DNA from: Nostoc sp. 'Peltigera membranacea cyanobiont' N6
GTDB taxonomy: Bacteria > Cyanobacteriota > Cyanobacteriia > Cyanobacteriales > Nostocaceae
Assembly (NCBI RefSeq): GCF_002949735.1
Contig: NZ_CP026681.1
Coordinates: 8,028,501-8,092,500, forward strand
Direction of reading: 5' to 3'
Length of the DNA stretch: 64,000 nt
Every line of letters starts with the position of its first letter. Within the stretch, counting starts at the first letter, position 1. Shown piece by piece: positions 25,039 through 34,019 of this stretch. The notes beneath the pieces are model-generated. The model had not been told where the DNA came from. It searched no databases and saw only the letters and a program-made list of their open reading frames with translations. A program made the translations under genes and the position numbers.

Positions 25039-26307
25039 TTAATTCTTGGACTTGAGTAATAAATAAAATAATTGTCCATTGCTGACTGTGACACCAGCCC
25101 GATCGCCTGCTAATTTCCCAGTCCCTAAAAAATAATCTACCCTACCTGCACCTTTAATTGCACCTCCAGTATCTTGGTCAAGAACATAGCGGCTAACGAT
25201 GCGCTCCTCCATTTTTCCGGTAGGATTAGGAAAGGGAAGAGAAGCACGAATCAACGCTAAAGCACCAGGAGGCATGAGAGATTTATCTGTAGCGATAGAA
25301 CGCTCTGCTGTTAGGGGTACGTCGATCGAACCTTGGGCTGGCTCGCCGTGATTTTCTTGAAAAAAAACAAAGCTGCGATCGCGCGGAATATAAATATTTA
25401 ATTCTTGGGGATGCTTTTGAAAATAATCGAGAATAATTGGCATCGTCATCCCTTCAAGCGGTAATTTGCCATCATTCGCTAATTCTCGACCTAGACTTTT
25501 GTAATTATAAGCGTTATTGCCAGCATAGCCGATCGCTGTCTGAGTCCCATCGGCAAGCTGAAGTCGCGCTGAACCTTCAATTTGAGCTAAATATGGTTCA
25601 AGGCGATCGCGCAACCAAAACAATTCTAATCCTCGCAATTTACCTTTTACAGCTTGTAAACCATCTGCTCCTTCTAACTCTAAGCGGGTAGGATGTGGCT
25701 TAGACCAGGAGTTTAAATCAGGAGGTAATCGATAAACAGGATAACGATATTCTGGTGTGGGGACGCGACTAGCTGCGTAAAGTGGTTCATAATAGGCGGT
25801 GAATAAAACAGAACCTTTAGTGTCTTTACCAATTGACTGGTAAAGAACAAATTCCCGCTCAATGGCTTGATGTAATTCTGTTGCAGAATTGGTTGTGAGT
25901 AGGAGTTCGCGGAATCTTTTCAAGCTTTTGAAGACGCGATCGCGGGTAATCCCAGCCACAGGATAGTTTTGATAAGCAGTCGCAGCATTAGCAGTTTGCA
26001 GGTATTGGAGACTGCGAGCGATCGCACTCATCAGTGCCTTTTTCTCTGATATTTCTCCATAGATTACTTCATCTAAACAAGAGCGATCGTTCTGACAACA
26101 AGTAACTGGTAGTCTCTCGATTAATGGTGCTTTTTGCTTTTGTGTAAAGGATACTGGTATATCCCACTTTTTCACGCGACATTCTGGCGGACTGAGTTCC
26201 CGATGCGCCAAAGATTCCATACGCACTAAGAAAATCGACAGAAGCACCGATAGGCTGATGGCGATAAATTTGTTTAGCTTTCCTAACCCAGCAAGTGTCT
26301 TTTTCAT
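25039..26307 (-). CDS. mltA: MltA-type lytic murein transglycosylase
   Basis: A 422-residue exported enzyme that cleaves peptidoglycan glycan strands with formation of 1,6-anhydro-muramic ends. The N-terminal hydrophobic segment (LNKFIAISLSVLLSIFLV) serves as a signal or anchor. The MltA core includes FTAYYEPLYAAS and GYAGNNAYNYKSLGREL. The C-terminal 3D domain carries the conserved aspartates in LDQDTGGAIKGAGRVDYFLG. An alternative TTG start lies one codon upstream. Although transglycosylases often accompany type IV secretion systems, this gene is 4.5 kb from that block and of a housekeeping type. Confidence 0.93.
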   Translation of the reverse strand: MKKTLAGLGKLNKFIAISLSVLLSIFLVRMESLAHRELSPPECRVKKWDIPVSFTQKQKAPLIERLPVTCCQNDRSCLDEVIYGEISEKKALMSAIARSLQYLQTANAATAYQNYPVAGITRDRVFKSLKRFRELLLTTNSATELHQAIEREFVLYQSIGKDTKGSVLFTAYYEPLYAASRVPTPEYRYPVYRLPPDLNSWSKPHPTRLELEGADGLQAVKGKLRGLELFWLRDRLEPYLAQIEGSARLQLADGTQTAIGYAGNNAYNYKSLGRELANDGKLPLEGMTMPIILDYFQKHPQELNIYIPRDRSFVFFQENHGEPAQGSIDVPLTAERSIATDKSLMPPGALALIRASLPFPNPTGKMEERIVSRYVLDQDTGGAIKGAGRVDYFLGTGKLAGDRAGVTVSNGQLFYLLLKSKN

Positions 26308-26584
26308 CAAAATTCAAAATTTTTGAGATTATCCCACTTCACTCAAATTCAAAAATCAAAAACCAAAAATACAGTAGACCTAATATGTTTTTATATACTT
26401 TATAAAAAAAGACTAAAAAAACCCATCACTTTTTTCAAGCGTGAGTACATTTGAACTAAGTTGTCTCAATTTGGTAGTAAGCCCTGACTCCATCGAACTA
26501 CCTACACCCAAGAGTTCTAAGCGCCTCCCCCAGCGCAAGGGAGAGGCAAAGAAGCACATAAAGTCCTATTTACTGTCCGTTTGT

Positions 26585-27250
26585 TTATTCTGTAACTAGT
26601 TGCTTACGTTTGCGAAGAGAGGTGATACCAAAAGCACCTAAGCCTAAGATCCCGATGAGAGAAGTCGGTTCGGGAACAGCTTGGGTAACTACGTCAAATT
26701 TGAAATTGGGGCCAATCCTACCGTTACCGGCTGTTAGAGTTGAAGGAAAACTAAACCCTTGGGATGTACCATTTCTGGCGCTACGGGTGAGAGTAATTTC
26801 TGGAGCCGTATTTACAACTCCGGGAATAGTATAAAAATCACTAAATGGACTAGTTATTGCTGCACCAATAACGTATGATATTCCAGCAAGAAGATTGACT
26901 GATGTAATATCCTCGTAACGAAAGCTTCCAGTTAGTGGACTGGTAGTTTGGACAGTTGTTGAAGCTAGTAAATTCCCGTCCGATGTCCACAAACCAACCA
27001 AGTGGGATTGTGATAGAGGATTCCCAGGAGTTTGATCGTAAAAACCTAATGCAGTAACTGAGAGGTTGTCATTAGCAGTAAATGACCAACCGATTGTTTG
27101 ATTTGTATTATTAACAGATGTGAAGTTAGTTCCACCCGTCAAACTCTGTATCGCTTCATCTGCGTATACAGATGGTGCAGAAACTAAAACTGTTGCCAAT
27201 ATCAAAGGAGAAGCCATTGATAACTTTTTGAGGACATTTGCAATAGTCAC
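26585..27250 (-). CDS. PEP-CTERM sorting-domain exported protein
   Basis: About 221 residues from GTG 27250, which GGAG precedes by 10 bases; ATG 27280 is the alternative start. A signal peptide (ASPLILATVLVSAPSVYA) is followed by a beta-rich domain resembling DUF4082 (GWSFTANDNLSVTALGFYD; LVGLWTSDGNLLASTTV). The C-terminus has the PEP-CTERM sorting signal: VPEPTS, a hydrophobic stretch LIGILGLGAFGI and basic LRKRKQ. Such proteins are processed by exosortase in bacteria making extracellular polysaccharide. Confidence 0.88.
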   Translation of the reverse strand: MTIANVLKKLSMASPLILATVLVSAPSVYADEAIQSLTGGTNFTSVNNTNQTIGWSFTANDNLSVTALGFYDQTPGNPLSQSHLVGLWTSDGNLLASTTVQTTSPLTGSFRYEDITSVNLLAGISYVIGAAITSPFSDFYTIPGVVNTAPEITLTRSARNGTSQGFSFPSTLTAGNGRIGPNFKFDVVTQAVPEPTSLIGILGLGAFGITSLRKRKQLVTE

Positions 27251-27399
27251 GATCTTATTTCTCCGATAAACATTTAACATTCGACACTCTGCATAAGTAG
27301 TGTAAAATTTTTATACCTGTAAAGCAAAGCTTTTTCAGGAAATTCACATAAACTTTAATTGAAGAATTCAGAAGCCAGAATTCAGGAGCAAATGGCTGG

Positions 27400-27515
27400 A
27401 GACGCTCCACCTCCGGTCAGAATGCAAGACGCTTGATGACTCGCTAACGCTTCGCTATCAGTGGGGGATTGACCCCCACTGAATTGTTGCACCACCAAAT
27501 TGAGAATTTGGTGGG
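27400..27515. repeat. compound palindromic repeat downstream of pxcA
   Basis: Contains AGTGGGGG/CCCCCACT around 27460-27480 and GCACCACCAAATT/AATTTGGTGGGGGTGC around 27488-27520, next to a GCTAACGCTTCGCTATCAG segment. These are dispersed cyanobacterial intergenic motifs; one or both hairpins could also terminate pxcA transcripts. Confidence 0.65.
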
Positions 27516-27538
27516 GGTGCAAAAACGCCATTTATTCA

Positions 27539-28882
27539 TCATTCATTCATATTCCGGTAAGTGGCGACTGCTGAAGGCGATATCCGGTTCAAATATCGGA
27601 ATATCCAATATTTGAAAATGGTATCTAAAATCACCGGGAAGGTGGCAATAAATAAGAAAATAAAATCTCGATTTGCTGGTAATCCCCAATGGCGCGATAC
27701 ACCTTCTAACAGTACTTCCCAGCCATGAGGAGAGTGGAAACCTACAAATATATCAGTAAACAAAATGATGATAAATGCCTTAGCACTATCACTAAGCCCA
27801 TAGACGATATTATCAAAGAAATCTTTGACTACAGCAATAGAAGACTTGCTGATAAGCAAAAGCCAGATAAAAGCGCCTACCGAGAACATATCTGCAAAAA
27901 CATTTTTGATAGCATTCGAGCTTTGGTGACGAAATTCTTCAGCAAGCTCTCCAGCCTTATTTGCCATTTCAGTTTCCATCTGTTCAGACGACAGTGGAGG
28001 AGCATTTTTAATGAGATTTTCAAACTTGAGCTTTTCTTCAAATCTTTCTAATTCTTCAAGGGCTTCCTCTTCCATTTCGGAATTGAGGAATATCTGCATT
28101 TGTTCGCTACTTCTAAAATGCTCAACAGATGGCCCTACTACGAAAGCTTTTGCTATCTGATGCGTCAAAAGTGGTACGATAATCAATAGTAAAATAAACC
28201 TGATAGATATTATTGTTCTTCTTTGAGTCTGACGAAAATTCTGAATTACTTCTTTTTCAGCATTAGGGTCTAATTCAACTTGCAGACGAGTGATAGTACT
28301 TAAAATCGAACGAGGTAAAACGCCTGTTGTATCGACTTTGCTCTTTGGTTTTGGTTTTTTATCCGAGTCTTGAGTTGGTATTTTTGGTGGTAAAGCTGGA
28401 GCATTTACAAGCAGCGATTTTTCGTCAGATACCACATTAACTGGAAGATTTGGAGGTTTAACTACTAAAGCGTTATAAGTTATTTGCTCAGAATTTATTG
28501 TGTATTTAGATATAACTAGATCGATAAAGTTTAGCTTTTCCAAAACTAAAGAAGGACTGGGATGCTCTATACCTACTTTCTCAGCAGCTTTTTGATTCTC
28601 TTCATTTAGAAACCAACGGCTTCCTCTAAACTCTGTCAGCCGCATTTTGGCAATTTTTAATAGCTTGTTGAGGTCTGACTCAAAATAATCCATCACGCTC
28701 TTACTGTACGTGGCTGAGTCAATGTCTATTTTATTACCATTGAAATGCTTATCTTCTATTTCCTTAATCTTTAATGCTGCATCGTAAGCTTCATGTAAAG
28801 AACGTTCAGGAGTCTGTAAGTACCATCGATAAGCAGCAAGCAAGAAAGAATAGATTTTTTGGCTAAAAACAGAATTTTTCAT
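27539..28882 (-). CDS. pxcA: proton extrusion protein PxcA (CotA/CemA family)
   Basis: A 447-residue membrane protein required for light-induced proton extrusion and indirectly for inorganic carbon uptake; plastid CemA is related. The N-terminal 180 residues are soluble (YRWYLQTPERSLHEAYDAAL, WFLNEENQKAAEKVG), followed by a proline-rich linker. The C-terminal part has four hydrophobic segments from about residue 225 on, including the family-typical TDIFVGFHSPHGWEVLLEG loop and FKYWIFRYLNRISPSAVATY end. Start ATG 28882. Confidence 0.93.
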   Translation of the reverse strand: MKNSVFSQKIYSFLLAAYRWYLQTPERSLHEAYDAALKIKEIEDKHFNGNKIDIDSATYSKSVMDYFESDLNKLLKIAKMRLTEFRGSRWFLNEENQKAAEKVGIEHPSPSLVLEKLNFIDLVISKYTINSEQITYNALVVKPPNLPVNVVSDEKSLLVNAPALPPKIPTQDSDKKPKPKSKVDTTGVLPRSILSTITRLQVELDPNAEKEVIQNFRQTQRRTIISIRFILLLIIVPLLTHQIAKAFVVGPSVEHFRSSEQMQIFLNSEMEEEALEELERFEEKLKFENLIKNAPPLSSEQMETEMANKAGELAEEFRHQSSNAIKNVFADMFSVGAFIWLLLISKSSIAVVKDFFDNIVYGLSDSAKAFIIILFTDIFVGFHSPHGWEVLLEGVSRHWGLPANRDFIFLFIATFPVILDTIFKYWIFRYLNRISPSAVATYRNMNE

Positions 28883-28969
28883 TGCAGATAATCATCCAGC
28901 ATTATTTGGTGATTCTTAACCTTAAGTTAACGCACGAGGTATACTAGCAAATCTACAAGGAGAAAGTTT

Positions 28970-31174
28970 GTGGTTTCTCATTCGGTTTGGATTGTTGGCA
29001 CTAGTTGCAGTGGTAAAACGGCTCGATTGGTAGAGCAATTTTGTAGTTGGATACAGCCAGAAAAGCAGCATAATGAATCATTTTATACTAAAAAGCCGGG
29101 ACGTAAAAAAGGCGATCGCATACCCGAATTTTTATATCTTAAACAAACAGAGCCAGGAGTTTTAGTCTTAGCTGCCAACGATGATAATCGCCGAGAATTG
29201 GGAGATATAATTGTTACATCTACCTTGGGAAAATATCCGGTGCGTGCTAAGACACCGCTAGGTTTTTTCCAGGATGAAGTTATTTTATTTTGGCCGTTGC
29301 TAATTAACTCCTTGAACCTGAAAGCCCAGTTTCCAGTAAGATTGCGTCCAGAAACCGAACAAGAATTAGCAACCAAACTTTGGCGTTCCCAATTAGACGA
29401 AGAAATTTTACGGGTTGCGGGAGTGAATGAGTCTCGCTTGGTGCGTCGCATTTTAGACTTGTTGCAATTAGCTGCTTACAGTGGTGTACATTGTGAAGAT
29501 ATTGCCCAGATTTTGGCAAAGGGTCTAGGGGAAAACACTACAACTTTAGAGCCGGAATTTTTGGCATCTTTACTCATTGATTGGCGTAACTGGTGTTTAG
29601 AGAGGGGGTTACTTACTTATGGCATTATTACCGAACTCTATAGTCAATATTTGTTGAGCGATCGCAACTACCAACAGCACCTAACTAAACGCTATCAGGC
29701 GGTATTGGCGGATGATGTTGACGATTATCCTAGCGTAGCGCGTCTTTTGTTTGAATTGCTATTAGATCGAGGCGCAGTTGGCGCGTTTAGCTACAATCCC
29801 GACGGTGCAGTGCGATTGGGATTGGGAGCAGATCCTAATTATTTAGAAGGGTTAGCAAAGCGTTGTCGGGTAGAATTTTTGACCGGGCCGCCTCCAGAGT
29901 CGCTGGGAGAGCAAGCTAAACAGATGGTGGAATTAGTCACAGAACCGATGGTGCTGGTGAGTTTACCTGAAATTGTCCATTCCATTCAAACCACCTCCCG
30001 CGCTCAACTATTGCGACAAACAGCAGAGGTAATTGCGAATGCGATCCAATCGCAGCAAGTACAAGCAGAAGAAGTAGCGATTATTGCACCAGGTTTAGAT
30101 GCGATCGCTCGTTATACTCTAGTAGAAATCCTCGTTAAGCAAAACATCCCAGTAGAATCGCTCAATGACCAACGTCCCTTAATTAGTTCACCCGTCATTC
30201 GCGCATTGCTCACCATGCTGGCGCTAGTTTATCCCGGCTTGGGTCGCCTCGTAGACCGGGATGCTGTGGCAGAAATGCTGGTTGTCTTGAGTAGGAAACA
30301 ACAATTACCAGAAAACTCTACAGACGCGATTAATCGGGTATCTACAACAGACGCGATGAATCGCGTCTCTACAAATATTGATCCGGTACGTGCTGGTTTG
30401 ATTGCAGATTACTGCTTTGTACCCCATCCCGATCGCCCCAACTTGCTACCAGTATCCGCCTTCGAGCGCTGGGATAGAATCGGCTATGCGGCTACTACAG
30501 CCTATAATGAGATATTGGAATGGTTAGAACAGCAGCGATCGCAACAAGAACTGCGGTTAATTCCCAGTCCCATTTCTCTATTAGATAGAGCAATTCAGCG
30601 TTTTTTGTGGAATGGGAGCAATCTCCCCTACGAACAACTAGCAGCACTGCGCGAATTATTAGAAACCGCCCAACACTACTGGGAAATTGACACCAGATTA
30701 CGACAAATCGCCCCATCTGAGACAACGCCACACACAACTATCATCGAATTTATTCAATTACTGCGACGCGGTACGATTACCGCCAACCCTTACCCCGTGC
30801 GTCCCATCGGTGGAGCGAGAAAGGCTGTCACCTTAGCAACTATATTTCAATATCGGTCTAGTAGGCGATCGCACCGTTGGCATTTTTGGCTGGATGCTGG
30901 TTCACCACTATGGGCAAAAGGTGGTGCGGCGACGTTATTCGGTGCGCCGTTTTTCTTGCAAGACAGATTAGGTGAACCTTGGACAGCAGAAGATGAGAAA
31001 TTAGCAGAAGAACAGCGACTGCAAAGAATATTGACAGATTTACTTTCTCGTGTATCAGAGAGAGTTTATTTGTGTCACAGCGATTTAGCAGTGAATGGAC
31101 AAGAGCAATTAGGGCCGTTATTACCTTTAGTAAATGCTTGTGTAACAGTTATTTCTGAGGCTACTGCCAAGTGA
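28970..31174 (+). CDS. large AddB/UvrD-helicase-like protein (annotated as recombinase family in cyanobacteria)
   Basis: A 734-residue protein starting at GTG 28970. The N-terminal GTSCSGKTARLV is a Walker A motif. Helicase-like segments follow (AVLADDVDDYPSVARLLFELL; VAIIAPGLDAIARYTLVEIL), then EWLEQQ and a C-terminal region (HRWHFWLDAGSPLWAKGGAA) resembling UvrD/AddB-type proteins without a clear nuclease motif. A likely role is DNA recombination or repair. Around residues 451-471 the protein carries two copies of a repeat-derived peptide (TDAINRVST, TDAMNRVST) encoded by intergenic-type palindromes. It is divergent from pxcA, with 87 bases between. Confidence 0.78.
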   Translation: MVSHSVWIVGTSCSGKTARLVEQFCSWIQPEKQHNESFYTKKPGRKKGDRIPEFLYLKQTEPGVLVLAANDDNRRELGDIIVTSTLGKYPVRAKTPLGFFQDEVILFWPLLINSLNLKAQFPVRLRPETEQELATKLWRSQLDEEILRVAGVNESRLVRRILDLLQLAAYSGVHCEDIAQILAKGLGENTTTLEPEFLASLLIDWRNWCLERGLLTYGIITELYSQYLLSDRNYQQHLTKRYQAVLADDVDDYPSVARLLFELLLDRGAVGAFSYNPDGAVRLGLGADPNYLEGLAKRCRVEFLTGPPPESLGEQAKQMVELVTEPMVLVSLPEIVHSIQTTSRAQLLRQTAEVIANAIQSQQVQAEEVAIIAPGLDAIARYTLVEILVKQNIPVESLNDQRPLISSPVIRALLTMLALVYPGLGRLVDRDAVAEMLVVLSRKQQLPENSTDAINRVSTTDAMNRVSTNIDPVRAGLIADYCFVPHPDRPNLLPVSAFERWDRIGYAATTAYNEILEWLEQQRSQQELRLIPSPISLLDRAIQRFLWNGSNLPYEQLAALRELLETAQHYWEIDTRLRQIAPSETTPHTTIIEFIQLLRRGTITANPYPVRPIGGARKAVTLATIFQYRSSRRSHRWHFWLDAGSPLWAKGGAATLFGAPFFLQDRLGEPWTAEDEKLAEEQRLQRILTDLLSRVSERVYLCHSDLAVNGQEQLGPLLPLVNACVTVISEATAK
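30316..30376. repeat. two palindromic AGACGCGAT elements inside a coding region
   Basis: Unit 1 at 30316-30347 is degenerate. Unit 2 holds the perfect palindrome AGACGCGAT/ATCGCGTCT at 30349-30368, the same as the intergenic copy at 6920-6939. Both are in frame with the AddB-like gene. Confidence 0.85.
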
Positions 31175-31177
31175 GGC

Positions 31178-31714
31178 TCAGATCCCCGACTTCTTTAAGA
31201 AGTCGGGGAAATTATAATATATTTGTTTGTATTTAGTAGTAATCGTCCCTTTTTTTAAATTGAAGTTTGGGCTTAATCTTTGTAAATTTCGTGACTGTGG
31301 TTGAATTGGAGAAGGAGAGCGAAAAAAGACTTTATCGCGCCTTAAAAGCAAAGGAATACTGAGAAGTCCCAAAATAATTACTACTCCAGTCATTATCCAA
31401 ACCATTAACCTATTTGGTCTATAATCTCCCTGTTCAATTTGCCAGAAAACTTTGTTGTATCGCCACGCAGCTAGCGCAACAGTCAAAATTCCACAAATTA
31501 CCAAAGCAAGACCCAAATTTTCCGAGTTGGATAATGGATTTACCGGAGGTTCTTGTTGGGTAATGGCAAGATTCAACTGACGCAGAAATATACCAAATCG
31601 CGCGATCGCAAAGCCAAAGCTAATCAATGCAATAGAAGTGCGTAGCCAAGCTAGAAAAGTACGTTCGTTCGCTTGATGCTCCCTTTGACGATCGATTTTT
31701 GGTATTTTATCCAT
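31178..31714 (-). CDS. DUF202 (YidH-type) membrane protein
   Basis: 178 residues from ATG 31714. The family motif QANERTFLAWLRTSIALISFGFAIARFG lies at about residues 14-41. Three hydrophobic segments follow (about 24-42, 69-90 and 104-124). A basic tail after the third span ends in PDFLKKSGI, encoded by the hairpin at 31184-31208; this end is probably a recent extension. An in-frame start at 31771 is less likely. Function of the family is unknown. Confidence 0.85.
   Translation of the reverse strand: MDKIPKIDRQREHQANERTFLAWLRTSIALISFGFAIARFGIFLRQLNLAITQQEPPVNPLSNSENLGLALVICGILTVALAAWRYNKVFWQIEQGDYRPNRLMVWIMTGVVIILGLLSIPLLLRRDKVFFRSPSPIQPQSRNLQRLSPNFNLKKGTITTKYKQIYYNFPDFLKKSGI
31184..31215. 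terminator. hairpin between convergent genes, overlapping a coding end
   Basis: 12-bp stem CCCCGACTTCTT (31184-31195) / AAGAAGTCGGGG (31197-31208) followed by AAATTATAATA. It lies just after the forward AddB-like gene and inside the last codons of the reverse DUF202 gene. Likely bidirectional termination or a dispersed repeat. Confidence 0.65.
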
Positions 31715-31873
31715 GAACACTTTTGACGAGGATTTACTCTTGAATTGATGAATAGCATGAACTAGCGCCACAAGGCTAAGATAGTGCAGCCAGGAATCTG
31801 AGAAAACCCCAAGCGATCGCCAGAATCTTTACAATAGGAAATAAGGTAAAGATATATATCAGAGTCAAAATCA

Positions 31874-32542
31874 ATGGCACTATTCGGATTTGGCAAAAAG
31901 TCAGTTATACCCACACCTGAAGAAGCTTTGTCAGGAAGGGCACAGTCTATGTCAGTACCTGCTGCTCATTATGTCAACAAGAACCCTTTAAAAGCTCCTT
32001 TTCCCGATGGATTAGAGAAAGTAATCTTTGGCTTGGGCTGTTTTTGGGGTGCAGAACGCAAATTCTGGCAACTTAAAGGAGTTTACACTACCGCAGTCGG
32101 TTACGCTGCTGGGTTCACACCCAACCCTACTTATGAAGAGGTATGTAGTGGGCGAACAGGTCACAATGAAGTGGTGTTGGTTGTGTTTGATCCCAAAGTA
32201 ATTAGTTACGCCGAACTGCTCAAAGTCTTTTGGGAAAGCCATAATCCTACCCAAGGGATGCGCCAAGGTAATGATACTGGCACTCAATACCGTTCGGGAA
32301 TTTATGTATATTCTGAAAGCCAAAAGCAGCTAGCAGAAGCATCGCGCGAAGCTTATCAGCAACCTCTCAACGATGCAGGTTATGGCAAGATTACTACAGA
32401 AATCTTGGATGCACCGGAATTCTACTATGCAGAAGCTTACCATCAGCAATACCTGGCTAAAAATCCTAATGGGTATTGTGGTTTAGGAGGGACAAATGTT
32501 TCTTGTCCTGTGGGTGTAGTTGAATCGCAAGTTAGTAGTTAG
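31874..32542 (+). CDS. msrA: peptide methionine sulfoxide reductase MsrA
   Basis: A 222-residue enzyme reducing methionine-S-sulfoxide in proteins. The catalytic motif GLGCFWGAER is at about residues 54-63 and resolving cysteines occur in the C-terminal GYCGLGGTNVSCPV. Substrate-binding segments YAAGFTPNPTYEEVCSG and GHNEVV are intact. It has an N-terminal extension of about 45 residues before the domain, as in many cyanobacterial members. Start ATG 31874. Confidence 0.95.
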   Translation: MALFGFGKKSVIPTPEEALSGRAQSMSVPAAHYVNKNPLKAPFPDGLEKVIFGLGCFWGAERKFWQLKGVYTTAVGYAAGFTPNPTYEEVCSGRTGHNEVVLVVFDPKVISYAELLKVFWESHNPTQGMRQGNDTGTQYRSGIYVYSESQKQLAEASREAYQQPLNDAGYGKITTEILDAPEFYYAEAYHQQYLAKNPNGYCGLGGTNVSCPVGVVESQVSS

Positions 32543-32597
32543 AAATGGAGTTGGTAGGGTAGTCAACTTAACGTTAGTTTGACGAATCTCCCCGTTG

Positions 32598-32655
32598 CTT
32601 GAACTAAAGTTCAAGTCTGTCCCTCTCCGAGTCGGAGAGGGATATGTTTTGTCTA
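32598..32655 (+). terminator. tandem hairpins after msrA
   Basis: CTTGAACT/AGTTCAAG (32598-32615) is followed by CCCTCTCCGA/TCGGAGAGGG (32621-32641) and a T-rich ATATGTTTTG. Could terminate msrA; the second stem is also a dispersed cyanobacterial repeat type. Confidence 0.55.
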
Positions 32656-32669
32656 GTTAAGAATATTTG

Positions 32670-32736
32670 TAGGTTGGGTTGAGGCTTTGCGAAACCCAAC
32701 AAACCCCGTAAAAAGTTGGGTTTCATTCCTTAACCC
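32670..32736. repeat. TAGGTTGGGTT-type dispersed repeat
   Basis: TAGGTTGGGTTGAGG, GCGAAACCCAAC and AGTTGGGTTTC form inverted pairs around 32670-32730. I recognise this motif as a common intergenic repeat of filamentous cyanobacteria. Confidence 0.7.
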
Positions 32737-32794
32737 ATCACACATTTTTCTTTTTTGGGCTTAACCGAACCGTGTTAGATTATAGTTCAGTAAT

Positions 32795-33139
32795 TTATGA
32801 ACGCCAGCGAAATAGCTTTCTCATCATAAATATAGCTATACTTGCACCTATTACCCCCAACATACTTGGAATGAAGAATCCATTAAGATTTTGATGGGCA
32901 GAAATAATGAATTTAAGTATTTCATTTGGATTCTTGTGTTCACTATTAAAAACCAAAAAGATTACTAGACCTTCATACCCTCCTATAGCCCCAATTAATA
33001 GTCTAAATATTTCAATATACAAATTCCTTTTCCTTGTGATGATTAGAGTAGCTATTCCAGCAATTGCTCCTCCAGAAAAACATGATACAATTATTAATAT
33101 TAAAAATATTAATAATTCTTGAGGATCTGGCTGCCACAT
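32795..33139 (-). CDS. hypothetical membrane protein
   Basis: A 114-residue protein with hydrophobic segments at about residues 9-36, 44-63 and 86-107, a small basic loop (TRKRNLYIEIF) and a soluble loop (NSEHKNPNEILKF). The locus has lower GC than its surroundings and is flanked by dispersed repeats on both sides, which may mark an acquired gene. No family recognised. Confidence 0.55.
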   Translation of the reverse strand: MWQPDPQELLIFLILIIVSCFSGGAIAGIATLIITRKRNLYIEIFRLLIGAIGGYEGLVIFLVFNSEHKNPNEILKFIISAHQNLNGFFIPSMLGVIGASIAIFMMRKLFRWRS

Positions 33140-33324
33140 AATATTAGATTATTTATGGGTATAAAATTTTTGCCACTTCCAAATATTATTGATTATCTAC
33201 AGCTAAACAATTTAATAACAAATCGCTTGGCTATGACAGTTTCATAGAGTGTGTTTGCTATGGCATAAAGTACAGAAAGTATTGGGATAGTGCGTTAGCC
33301 AAGGACATAACGCACCCTACAAGA

Positions 33325-33951
33325 TTACGAATTACGAATTAAATGAGCTAGGCGTTTTAACACTTTGACAACAGTATGTAGGTCATCCCCACGATTTAGT
33401 GACAGTGTATAAGATAATGCATATCTCGGTGTACCCTGCTTCGTCAACTTAATAAATTGAAATTCATTACCATTGGTGATAAAGCCAAAAACAGGTTTAG
33501 CCGAAGTTGCATCTGCCAACATATAAGCCAATGCTTGTGAAATTGCTGGCACTAACGAATAATCTGCTCGTTTTGCCTCAATAACCAAAATCCAAAATGG
33601 AGGATGGAACACCAAGATGTCAATACGTCCTCTGATAATCGTGCCTTCGTCTTCAGAAGAGATTTTTACCTCTTGTTCTGAGGCAATGTAGAAAGGCGGT
33701 TGATAAAAACCTGCTAGACGTAATAGTGGAGATAGCACCACCATTTTGACTACAGGTTCTAAAATAGGATACTTCGATAGATGCAAATATTCTGCCTTGA
33801 CTTCGTTGAGAGATTGCTTTTCTAAGTCACTCAACTCAGCTAAATCATGCCGCCATTCTGAAAAAAAATCCTCGCCGTCTGCAAGTTTTAGACCAAATTC
33901 ATCAATCAGTTGGGCTAGGGTGATATCTTTTCCTTGAAGAATTTGAACCAT
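33325..33951 (-). CDS. PD-(D/E)xK-like protein related to type I restriction HsdR N-terminal domains
   Basis: 208 residues from ATG 33951; a longer frame to 34059 would overlap the upstream kinase gene and is rejected. The nuclease-fold core is visible: GRIDILVFHPPFWILVIEAKRAD (about residues 110-132) supplies D and ExK. It is followed by ISQALAYMLA, and a C-terminal GNEFQFIKL segment typical of small cyanobacterial proteins annotated as restriction endonuclease subunit R. There is no helicase domain or partner methylase, so it is probably not a functional type I restriction enzyme. Confidence 0.75.
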   Translation of the reverse strand: MVQILQGKDITLAQLIDEFGLKLADGEDFFSEWRHDLAELSDLEKQSLNEVKAEYLHLSKYPILEPVVKMVVLSPLLRLAGFYQPPFYIASEQEVKISSEDEGTIIRGRIDILVFHPPFWILVIEAKRADYSLVPAISQALAYMLADATSAKPVFGFITNGNEFQFIKLTKQGTPRYALSYTLSLNRGDDLHTVVKVLKRLAHLIRNS

Positions 33952-34019
33952 TTGTTGAACCCTTATACTTATCTCCCTAAAAAACCCTCGCTTGATATTG
34001 AATGAACCAAAAGGCTGTC

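Noticed and set aside
25039..26307. MltA as the VirB1-like transglycosylase of the secretion block
   Set aside because: It is 4.5 kb away in a separate unit and is a housekeeping-type MltA, unlike the SLT-domain VirB1.
33325..33951. Type I restriction-modification system
   Set aside because: Only a short nuclease-fold protein is present; there is no HsdR helicase, HsdM or HsdS.
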